A stretch of 64,000 bases of DNA from Polaribacter sp. BAL334 (GTDB taxonomy: Bacteria; Bacteroidota; Bacteroidia; Flavobacteriales; Flavobacteriaceae): assembly GCF_015767435.1 (NCBI RefSeq), contig NZ_JADWOV010000227.1, positions 16,015 to 80,014 of the forward strand, written 5' to 3'. Positions within the stretch are counted from its first letter, which is position 1. Every line of letters begins with the position of its first letter. Below, piece by piece: positions 29,588-37,226 of this stretch. The notes below the pieces were generated by a model. It did not search any database. It was given only the letters and a program-made list of their open reading frames with translations, and was not told the origin of the DNA. The position numbers and the translations under genes were made by a program.

Positions 29588-30853
29588 ATGGCTTCGGTTA
29601 AATTTCTTCTTAGAAATAAAAAAGCAACAAAATTTGTTACCATCTATTTTGCTATAAATTTATCTGCAAAAACTAGAATAAGAGGAGCAACTAAATTAAA
29701 AATCCATCCAAAATTTTGGGATGATGCAAATCAAAAAGTAAGGAACATGGCTGATGTTTCTGACATGAAAGACAACATCAATAAAAAACTTTCAGACTTT
29801 AAAAGTTTTGTCTTAAAAAAAATCTCTGACTACAATACATTTGAAATTTTAGAAATTGAACAAGAACTTAAAAAAGACATTGATATTTACTTTGGTAAAA
29901 ATCTTAAAGAAGAAAAGCTAACATTTTACACTTTCGCAACTCAATATATTGAGCAATCAAAAAACAGAGTAATTGATAATACAGGAAGAAAACTTTCTGT
30001 TAGAACCATAAACGAGTATAATAGAACCATAGAACTTTTAAAAGATTTCGAGAAAAATTGCAATTACCGAATAAGTTTTGATTCAATCAACATGGACTTT
30101 TATAATTTGTTTATTGAATACCTTGAAGGTCGTGATTTTTCTTTAAACACGATGGGCAAATTTATTAAACAGTTAAAAGTGTTTATGAATGCAGCTACCG
30201 AAGAAAATCTTAATACTAACTTAAGTTTTAGAAGCAGAAGATTTATAAAGCCTAGCGCAAAATCTACTCAGATATATTTAAATCAAACAGAATTAAAGAA
30301 AATTATTGATTTAGACCTAAACACAGATGCAAAAAGGGACAACGCAAGAAATCTTTTCTTGATTGGTGCATATACTGGTTTAAGAGTTTCCGATTTTAAT
30401 AGATTAACTAAAAGTAATATTCAGGAGATTAATGGTAAACGATTTTTTAAAATAATAGTAAATAAAACAGGAAAATATTTACCAATTCCTATTCATCCAA
30501 TAGTTGAAAAAATCTTAGAAAAAAACAATGGCGATTTGCCCAAGTATATGCCAGAACAGACAATCAATTTAGAGTTAAAGGAAATAGGTAAGGATGCAAA
30601 GTTATTTGATATTGTTGTAGTTAAAAAGATAAAAGGCGGTAAAGAAATTATTGAAGATAAGAAAAAACATGAGTTAATATCAAATCATACCGCAAGACGT
30701 TCTTTTTGCACAAATGCTTATTTGGCAGGAATGGCTAAACTAGACATCATGGCTATAAGTGGACATACCTCCGAAAAAGTCTTTCTCGATTATATAAAAA
30801 TAACTGCTGATGAGAGAGCTTTAAAGATTGCCGAAAGCTCTTTTTTTCAATAA
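29588..30853 (+). CDS. Tyrosine-type site-specific integrase
   Basis: 421 residues. An N-terminal arm-binding region (FLLRNKKATKFVTIYFAINLSAKTRIRGATKLKIHPKFWD) is followed by a SAM-like core-binding domain (about 110-220) and the catalytic domain with Arg in GAYTGLRVSDFNRL (about 266), HTARRSF (about 367) and the nucleophile Tyr in GHTSEKVFLDYIK (about 402). All catalytic residues are present. This is the common Bacteroidota integrase layout. It is adjacent to the left att site and presumably catalyses recombination at the tRNA-Gln 3' end. Confidence 0.93.
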   Translation: MASVKFLLRNKKATKFVTIYFAINLSAKTRIRGATKLKIHPKFWDDANQKVRNMADVSDMKDNINKKLSDFKSFVLKKISDYNTFEILEIEQELKKDIDIYFGKNLKEEKLTFYTFATQYIEQSKNRVIDNTGRKLSVRTINEYNRTIELLKDFEKNCNYRISFDSINMDFYNLFIEYLEGRDFSLNTMGKFIKQLKVFMNAATEENLNTNLSFRSRRFIKPSAKSTQIYLNQTELKKIIDLDLNTDAKRDNARNLFLIGAYTGLRVSDFNRLTKSNIQEINGKRFFKIIVNKTGKYLPIPIHPIVEKILEKNNGDLPKYMPEQTINLELKEIGKDAKLFDIVVVKKIKGGKEIIEDKKKHELISNHTARRSFCTNAYLAGMAKLDIMAISGHTSEKVFLDYIKITADERALKIAESSFFQ

Positions 30854-30870
30854 ATTTTAAAATTACAATT

Positions 30871-31863
30871 ATGCAAATAGAAGCCCTATTAAAAAGAGAG
30901 TTCTTGGGAAGGTTTGATGGTAAGCATGACACTATTAATAAGGAAATTTTCCATTTACTTATAAAAGATAAAATATTAGTTGAAAAACAAGAGCATATTG
31001 CAGGAATTATATTTAAGTTAAATGAAGAGTCTAACTTTATTCAATCTTATAAAAATTACGTATTTAATGATAATATTTATAAAGAAATGATTTCTAATTT
31101 TTTACTGATTCAAACAGAATTTATACTTTTTGGAAACGTAGAAAAAATGAAAATATATTTAAGTAAATGCTTAAATGACAATGACAAAATAAAATACTTA
31201 AAAAAGAAATATGCTAAATTTAAAAAAGACCATATTAAAATAGGAATTGACAATTGGTTAAGTATTTCATCATTAGGATTTGATAATTCTCTTAAAATTG
31301 GTTTTTTAAAAATGCTTCAAAATGATACTAGTTTCAGTTATGTTCTATCAATAAGCATAGGAAACAAAGATGTCTTAGACTATTTGAATAATAATTTATT
31401 TAATTTTTATACTAAAGAACCTTTCAAAGAATGGAAAAAAATTATTGACCTTGAATACATGATGGAATTTTGTTTATTAAAAATTCAAGAGATAAACAAT
31501 AAAGAAGAGGAGAAAACCAAAATAAACAGCATAGAAGAAACAGATATTGAATCAAAATACCCATTAGTTTTCCCAAATTTAAAAGCCGAAGAAATGTTTT
31601 TCAAGTTTTTAAGAGAAAAAAATGGTGTCGATTTAGAAAATAGACCTATTAAGGGAAGATTTCAACCTCTTTGTAATGCTTACTTTAAAGTGGCAAAAGA
31701 AGATAAAAATGAAAATTATAATGCCTTTACATACAATTTGCTCAAAAAAAACTTTATAGATATGTTAAGAAAAGAATTTAATATCCCTCTTTCAGAGAGA
31801 CTATCAAGCGGAGGTAACCATGAAGCAACTGCACAAAGTTTTTTAGAGAAAAATCAAATTTAG
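30871..31863 (+). CDS. Element-encoded protein of unknown function
   Basis: 330 residues, Lys/Asn/Ile-rich, no signal peptide or membrane helix. The N-terminal half is helical (YKEMISNFLLIQTEFILFGNVEKMKIYL). The C-terminal about 90 residues (YPLVFPNLKAEEMFFKFLREKNGVDLENRPIKGRFQPLCNAYFKVAKE ... FIDMLRKEFNIPLSERLSSGGNH) form a compact conserved-looking domain. No family is recognised. Its start lies 17 nt after the integrase stop, so it is probably co-transcribed with it, and three 21-bp repeats follow it. Confidence 0.6.
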   Translation: MQIEALLKREFLGRFDGKHDTINKEIFHLLIKDKILVEKQEHIAGIIFKLNEESNFIQSYKNYVFNDNIYKEMISNFLLIQTEFILFGNVEKMKIYLSKCLNDNDKIKYLKKKYAKFKKDHIKIGIDNWLSISSLGFDNSLKIGFLKMLQNDTSFSYVLSISIGNKDVLDYLNNNLFNFYTKEPFKEWKKIIDLEYMMEFCLLKIQEINNKEEEKTKINSIEETDIESKYPLVFPNLKAEEMFFKFLREKNGVDLENRPIKGRFQPLCNAYFKVAKEDKNENYNAFTYNLLKKNFIDMLRKEFNIPLSERLSSGGNHEATAQSFLEKNQI

Positions 31864-31895
31864 TTTGATCTTACTCAAATTTGACTAATTTTTTA

Positions 31896-31945
31896 TCAGG
31901 GAATAAAAAAACATTTTCAGGGAACAAAGTAACATTTTCAGGGAA
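31896..31945. repeat. Three TCAGGGAA boxes at 21-bp period upstream of the HTH gene
   Basis: TCAGGGAA occurs at 31896, 31917 and 31938 inside ACATTTTCAGGGAA-type units, exactly 21 bp (two helical turns) apart on one face of the DNA. It ends about 50 nt before the HTH gene, so it is a candidate operator or Xis binding array. Confidence 0.65.
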
Positions 31946-31996
31946 TATATTATGAAACTAGATGTTGGAAATTTGCCGTAAATAATTATAAAATTT

Positions 31997-32284
31997 ATGG
32001 AAACCAACAAAATTACCCAAGTACATGATGTTAATCCTGAGGATTTAACAAACAAAATTTCACTCGCATTAGAGAGAGTTTTAAACACTTACAAAGAAAC
32101 CTTTCATCCAAAGAATCCTACTGAATGGATCACAAGAAATGAAGTAGCAAAAATACTATCAGTTTCTTTAGTAACTGTTGATGATTGGACAAAGAGAAAA
32201 ATTTTAATCGCTTACAGAATTGGAAACAAGAAAAGATTCAAGCTAAGCGAGGTTGAGCAAGCATTAACTAAAATCAATTTTTAG
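31997..32284 (+). CDS. Helix-turn-helix (MerR/excisionase-like) DNA-binding protein
   Basis: 95 residues. An N-terminal helix is followed by EWITRNEVAKILSVSLVTVDDWTKRKILIAYRIGNKKRFKLSEVEQALTK, the HTH_17 / excisionase fold (helix-turn-helix plus a wing ending in the small beta-turn GNKKRF). Such proteins act as recombination directionality factors or repressors in integrative elements. It lies immediately upstream (2 nt) of the DUF3987 gene and downstream of three direct repeats it may bind. Confidence 0.82.
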   Translation: METNKITQVHDVNPEDLTNKISLALERVLNTYKETFHPKNPTEWITRNEVAKILSVSLVTVDDWTKRKILIAYRIGNKKRFKLSEVEQALTKINF

Positions 32285-32286
32285 TT

Positions 32287-33666
32287 ATGGAACAGTCAAA
32301 AAAAGAAAAGGGCACTATAAATAGCACCCAAGATTCGGTTAAAAATCAAGTGCAAGATAGCGAAAAAACTTCAAATACACCTCCTGTTACCGACGAAATG
32401 GGCAACGAAATTGACCAAGAGTTTAGCACTGGCAAGAGCTTTCCTATTGATATTTTTCCACAAGAAATTCAATCTCTAATTAAAAATGCCGAAGAAACAG
32501 TTGGCTTCAATCCAGATTTTTTTAGCGCAGGAATTTTGTCAATATGCGCAACTGCAATTGGCACCTCAGTTTCTTTGTTCAATGGTTCTTATCCAAGTCA
32601 ACCTATATTGTGGTTAGCAATTATTGGACGTTCAGGAATAGGAAAAACCCATCCATTAAAGTTCTCGAAAAAACCAATAGAAGAAAAAGACAAAAAAAGT
32701 TACGAAGAGTTTATAAAACTTGAAGAATCTTATGAGTTAGAAGAAAAAAAAGGCAAAAAACCAATTTATATTAAATCAATACTTACCGATTTTACAATTG
32801 AAAAACTAACTGAAACACTTAAATATAATCCCAAAGGTGCCTTAATTTTTAAAGATGAATTAATTGGTTGGATAAATAGCTTTGATCAATACAAAAATGG
32901 AGGAGACCAACAAAAATATATAGAGTCTTGGAATGGCGATGTTGTTACAGCAGATAGAGTTTCAAAATCCCCTGCAAGAGTTGAAAAATCAAATGTAAAT
33001 ATTATTGGAGGTTTACAACCAAGAAGGTTGAAAGAACTTGCTTTAAATGGCAGAGATGATGATGGATTTTTACCACGTATGCTTCTGATATATCCAACAA
33101 ACATAAAACCAAACTTATTCACTGGCAAAAATATTGAGCCACAACATATAGAAAACTATTCTAGATTAATAAATAATCTATTTGATGTAAGTGAAACTAC
33201 ATTGAGAATTAATGAGAATCAAATTAAAATATATCAAGATTGGCAACATAAAGCAGTAAAAAATTCCTATGATGATGATGTTGAAACTTGTATTCAAGCA
33301 AAATTAGAATCCTACGTTTGGCGATTAGCCCTGGTTATTGAAATGATTTTTCAGGCTACAGAAAATGAATTTCGAGACACCATTTCTGACAATAGCCTTA
33401 TTAAAGCTATTAAACTTGTAGAATATTTTAGAATGAATGCTCTTAAAGTTTTTGATAAAATTATATCAACAAATCCATTAGACGATTTACCTACTACGAA
33501 AATTGAATTGATTAATGAGTTACCTCTCGAATTTAAAAGAATTGATGTTATACCTCTATTCAATCATTATGGAATAAAAGGGGGTTCTATTGGAAGATTT
33601 TTAAATAATAACAAATTATTTAAGAGATTAGATTCAAAAGGAAACTATAAAAAATTAATAATTTAA
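32287..33666 (+). CDS. DUF3987 P-loop NTPase (mobile-element replication type)
   Basis: 459 residues. Polar N-terminal about 40 residues, then a domain with Walker A GRSGIGKTHPLKF (about 115-127), KGALIFKDELIGWINSF (Walker B-like, with DE) and NIIGGLQPRRLKELALNGRDDDGFLPRMLLIYP, which are features of DUF3987 proteins found with primases on plasmids and prophage-like elements. Probably a helicase or loader for element replication, though activity is not established for the family. It follows the HTH gene by 2 nt and precedes an iteron cluster. Confidence 0.8.
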   Translation: MEQSKKEKGTINSTQDSVKNQVQDSEKTSNTPPVTDEMGNEIDQEFSTGKSFPIDIFPQEIQSLIKNAEETVGFNPDFFSAGILSICATAIGTSVSLFNGSYPSQPILWLAIIGRSGIGKTHPLKFSKKPIEEKDKKSYEEFIKLEESYELEEKKGKKPIYIKSILTDFTIEKLTETLKYNPKGALIFKDELIGWINSFDQYKNGGDQQKYIESWNGDVVTADRVSKSPARVEKSNVNIIGGLQPRRLKELALNGRDDDGFLPRMLLIYPTNIKPNLFTGKNIEPQHIENYSRLINNLFDVSETTLRINENQIKIYQDWQHKAVKNSYDDDVETCIQAKLESYVWRLALVIEMIFQATENEFRDTISDNSLIKAIKLVEYFRMNALKVFDKIISTNPLDDLPTTKIELINELPLEFKRIDVIPLFNHYGIKGGSIGRFLNNNKLFKRLDSKGNYKKLII

Positions 33667-33876
33667 TGGTAATGTTGGTAAAGCTGGTAATGTTTGTTTT
33701 AAATATATGAATTACAGTATTTTACAAAATTATAAGTTTACCAATTGTTTACCAACGTTTACCAATATTTGATAATAAGTAGTTTTCACTTTACCACGTT
33801 TACCATTGTTTACCATTACAAAAAATGTTAAACCCATTGATATTATTGAGAATTACCACGTTTACCACCATTACCA
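33667..33876. repeat. Iteron-like cluster of twelve TGGTAA/TTTACCA boxes (possible replication origin)
   Basis: Four groups of three boxes at 9-11 bp spacing: TGGTAA at 33667, 33676, 33685; TTTACCAA at 33737, 33748, 33758; TTTACCA at 33790, 33799, 33809; (T)TTACCA at 33853, 33861, 33871. The first group is inverted relative to the rest. It fills the 226-nt gap between the DUF3987 gene and the primase-like gene, which is where element origins usually lie. Confidence 0.75.
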
Positions 33877-33892
33877 ATAAACAAATAATATA

Positions 33893-34936
33893 ATGGAACA
33901 TAAATATAAACTTGATAGAAAAAGAAGCAGAATACAATATTGTCCTTGTGGTAAAAAAAACAATGATAATAAGTTTGTTCCGTTTGTTGATTTTGATGTT
34001 AAGGGACATTGTTTTTCTTGCTTAAAGACTTTTTTTCCTGACAGTGATTTCAATGACTGGAATAGAGATATTCCATTTATTTACAAAGAAAGTAAACCAA
34101 TAAGTTATCATGACCCAAAATTAGTAAGCCAAAGTGGTCGTAATTTCAATGAAAATAAATTTGTTCAGTTTCTAAAATCTTTGTTTGGTGTTGATGCTAC
34201 AAAAGTGGCAATCAAAAAATATTTAATTGGTACATCAAAAAAGTGGAAAGGAGCAACCGTTTTTTGGCAAATTGATAACGAACAGAAAATACGACATGGA
34301 AAAATTATGTTATACAATCCGTTTACAGGAAAAAGAATGTATAAAAATGAGATCGAAAATAAACAACCATTTATCAGTTCTGTAAGAGCTGAACTTAAAT
34401 TAGCAAACTTTCAATTAAAACAATGTTTGTTTGGGTTGCATTTGATAAATGAAACTACTGATAAAATTGTTGCAATTGTTGAATCAGAGAAAACTGCAAT
34501 TTTGATGAGTTTTTTTAAACCTGAATACATTTGGTTGGCAACAGGCTCAAAAGGCGGTTTTAAGTTTGAATATTTAAAACCCTTAAAAGACTACAAAATA
34601 ATTGGATTTCCTGACAAATCAGAATATCATTTTTGGCTGAATACAGCAATCGAACTCAATCAAATTGGTTTTGACATCAAAATTAATGATTGGTTGGAAA
34701 AAACAAATTATCCTAAAGGAACTGATTTTGCGGATGTCTATATTCAAGAAATTCCCAACGAAATCAAACATAACAAACCATATAAACAATCAAAAACAAA
34801 CAAATCAACAGTAAATCTGATACCAACAACAACCGAAAAAATCATAAAGAAACTTGCAAAGAGAAATACAAACATCATTCATTTAATTAAAATTTTTCAA
34901 CTTACAGATGAAAATGGAATTGATATTAAAGTTTAA
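33893..34936 (+). CDS. Primase-like zinc-finger/Toprim protein (DUF6371-like)
   Basis: 347 residues. An N-terminal zinc-finger pattern (YCPCGKKNNDNKFVPFVDFDVKGHCFSC, four Cys in CPC and CFSC) is like the CHC2 finger of DnaG. A middle region with IRHGKIMLYNPFTGKRMYK follows, then a Toprim-like segment KIVAIVESEKTAILMSF with the conserved Glu, and YKIIGFPDKSEYHFW at the second acidic site. Together with the DUF3987 neighbour this is the standard Bacteroidota element replication pair. The iteron cluster lies directly upstream. Confidence 0.72.
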   Translation: MEHKYKLDRKRSRIQYCPCGKKNNDNKFVPFVDFDVKGHCFSCLKTFFPDSDFNDWNRDIPFIYKESKPISYHDPKLVSQSGRNFNENKFVQFLKSLFGVDATKVAIKKYLIGTSKKWKGATVFWQIDNEQKIRHGKIMLYNPFTGKRMYKNEIENKQPFISSVRAELKLANFQLKQCLFGLHLINETTDKIVAIVESEKTAILMSFFKPEYIWLATGSKGGFKFEYLKPLKDYKIIGFPDKSEYHFWLNTAIELNQIGFDIKINDWLEKTNYPKGTDFADVYIQEIPNEIKHNKPYKQSKTNKSTVNLIPTTTEKIIKKLAKRNTNIIHLIKIFQLTDENGIDIKV

Positions 34937-35574
34937 ATTTCCTAACCCTGCTAATCTAAATAAACATCCCAACATTTTTTCATTTCTGTATGTTCCATAA
35001 TGTTTATTAACTTCTTTGTTGTTGTTGATTGCCGAAAGCACCCTAAAAACATATATTTTGAAAGAAACAACAACAATCCTGTGTTGTTGTTGCTAGAATT
35101 GTCTATTATATCAACAAGACAAACAACATCAAAAACAATTAACCCAACATAAAACATCAAAATCAACAACAAAATCAACAACATTGTTTTCTATATCAAC
35201 AGTTTCAACAAAATTTTAAAGAGTTATTTGATACAAGCAACAACAAAAATAGAAAACTCCAACTTTAAGAAATAAATGAACTTACCCATTTCCAGCAACT
35301 TTGTAGATAAAATATATGCTTTAAATGCAGTTTTTTGATAAAATCAAAATAAACTAATTAAATTAGCGGTTGACAAATTTATGGTTGAAATATATTAATT
35401 AATAAATTGTTCATATAGAAATTAATTAAACGAACTGGGCTTATGAAAAACAAGCTAAAACCATCAAATTGGCATAAGCCAACTTTCAAATCAAACAACA
35501 ACAGAATTTAAAAACTTCTTAATAGATTGAACAAATGCAAAATTTAATAGTAACAAAAGATTTTAAATAAAAAT
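34937..35574. other. 638-nt non-coding region, CAACAA-rich with hairpins
   Basis: No credible gene. It contains a perfect 10-bp inverted repeat AACAACAACA / TGTTGTTGTT (35066-35075, 35082-35091), many CAACAA/CATCAA words and a 67-nt run without any G on the plus strand (35119-35185). Further right is a long inverted repeat at 35433-35485. The skew and low stability would suit a single-strand or unwinding region, or a leader RNA for mod-res; neither is proven. A minus-strand open frame at 34951-35184 follows from the TTG repeats and is not counted. Confidence 0.5.
35433..35485. promoter_or_regulatory. Inverted repeat upstream of mod
   Basis: AACTGGGCTTATG (35433-35445) and CATAAGCCAACTT (35473-35485) are 13-bp arms with two mismatches and an 8-bp perfect core, 27 nt apart, about 90 nt before the mod ATG. 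It could be an operator for mod-res or a structured leader. Confidence 0.4.
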
Positions 35575-37224
35575 ATGCCAACATTACATTGGATAGGTAA
35601 AGAAAAAGTAGTAAGTCATCATCAAGATGTTCCTTACAAAATACTAGACCATAAATATGGCTTTACAGATAAAGGAGAACAAAAAGAGGAAACAAAAAGT
35701 GGTAATAAAATCATTAAAGGTGATAATCTTGAAGCCTTAAAATCCTTATTGCCTGAGTATGAAGGTAAAGTAAAATGTATTTATATAGACCCACCATATA
35801 ATACAGGAAAAGAAAGTTGGGTGTATAATGATAATGTTAATCATCCTAAAATTAAAAAGTGGTTAGGTGAAGTAGTAGGCAAAGAAGGGGATGATTTTAC
35901 AAGGCACGACAAATGGTTGTGTATGATGTATCCAAGACTAAAATTATTACATAAATTATTAAGCGAAGATGGTATAATATTTATTTCAATAGACGATAAT
36001 GAATATCACAATTTAAAATATATCTGTGATATAATATTTTCAAAGAATAATTTCATAACAAACTTCACTTGGAGAACAGATGGAAATTTTGATAACCAAG
36101 CTAAAATAAAAATCAACCATGAGTATATACTTTGTTACTCTAAAAATAGTGAGCTGTTTGAATACCCCGAAATAATTGATCCTAATATAACTGAAGATAG
36201 CAAACTTTATAAAACAGAAATTAAAAATACCATTGTTAAAAATGGACCTAAAAACCCAATAAGCGAGGTTGTTATACCTGTTGGTTTTCCTTGTGATATT
36301 AAAAATGGAATTATTAAAGCAAGAACAAATTCATGGCCTCATTATCAGTCTGATGCGATTATTAAAAATAATAAGTTGACTAATGAAGTAATTGTAAAAA
36401 GTGGCTGGAGTTCTAAAGGTATTTTTGAAAAATTCATTAAAGGAAAATTTAAAACAGTAAAGGACAGTAAAAATCAAGAGACATCTTTCACTATTTCTAA
36501 GACTGGTGCCATTGAAAGTATTAAGTCCAGAAAAAAAGCAAGTCATGTTGTGAGTTCTCTATTTAATATGGGAAGTACTCAAAATATGAGTAGTGCTTTA
36601 AAAAAAATGGGGGTCGATTTTGATTATCCAAAATCACTAACACTTATTGAATACTTAATAAGTATTGTAAATGGGGATAATTTTATAGTCCTTGATTCTT
36701 TTGCTGGATCTGGTACTACAGCTCATGCAGTTTTGAATCTAAATAAAAAGGATGATAGAAACAGGAAATTTATTTCAATTGAAATGATGGATTATGTTGA
36801 AACTATTACTTCTATGAGAGTTCAAAAAGTAATTAAAGGTTATTCTGATATATTAGGAACAGGTGGGGAATTTGATTTCTACGAATTAGGCAAACCAATA
36901 TTCAAAGACGATGAAAATTTAAATGAAGAAGTAGGGGAAGATAAGATTAGAAATTACATCTATTATACGGAGACTAAGCAACCACTTATAAGACCACAAT
37001 CTAAGGAAGCTAAATTTCTATTAGATAATTATCAAGATACAGGTTACTATTTTTACTATGAAAAGGATATTTTAACAACTTTAGACAATAATTCATTAAA
37101 TATCATTTCAGAATTGCAAGAGCAATACATCATTTATGCAGACATCTGTTTATTGGATGAAGCGTATATGCTCAATAAAAACATCATATTTAAAAAAATA
37201 CCAAGAGATATAAAACGTTTCTAA
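35575..37224 (+). CDS. mod: Type III restriction-modification methyltransferase subunit (Mod)
   Basis: 549 residues. DPPYNTGKESW (catalytic motif IV, about residue 72) precedes the target-recognition region (about 130-340) and LDSFAGSGTTAHAVLNLN (SAM-binding motif I, about 375). The IV-before-I order is the beta class of N6-adenine/N4-cytosine methyltransferases, as in type III Mod. It recognises and methylates one strand of an asymmetric site and is needed for Res action. It is followed after 2 nt by res. No simple repeat is visible in the gene, so phase variation is not suggested. Confidence 0.9.
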   Translation: MPTLHWIGKEKVVSHHQDVPYKILDHKYGFTDKGEQKEETKSGNKIIKGDNLEALKSLLPEYEGKVKCIYIDPPYNTGKESWVYNDNVNHPKIKKWLGEVVGKEGDDFTRHDKWLCMMYPRLKLLHKLLSEDGIIFISIDDNEYHNLKYICDIIFSKNNFITNFTWRTDGNFDNQAKIKINHEYILCYSKNSELFEYPEIIDPNITEDSKLYKTEIKNTIVKNGPKNPISEVVIPVGFPCDIKNGIIKARTNSWPHYQSDAIIKNNKLTNEVIVKSGWSSKGIFEKFIKGKFKTVKDSKNQETSFTISKTGAIESIKSRKKASHVVSSLFNMGSTQNMSSALKKMGVDFDYPKSLTLIEYLISIVNGDNFIVLDSFAGSGTTAHAVLNLNKKDDRNRKFISIEMMDYVETITSMRVQKVIKGYSDILGTGGEFDFYELGKPIFKDDENLNEEVGEDKIRNYIYYTETKQPLIRPQSKEAKFLLDNYQDTGYYFYYEKDILTTLDNNSLNIISELQEQYIIYADICLLDEAYMLNKNIIFKKIPRDIKRF

Positions 37225-37226
37225 GA

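Noticed and set aside
34951..35184. 77-codon minus-strand open frame with Leu-rich start
   Set aside because: Arises from TTG/CAACAA repeats; no gene-like features.
35017..35250. CRISPR-like repeat array
   Set aside because: The CAACAA repeats are simple-sequence, irregularly spaced, and lack unique spacers of constant length; no cas genes.
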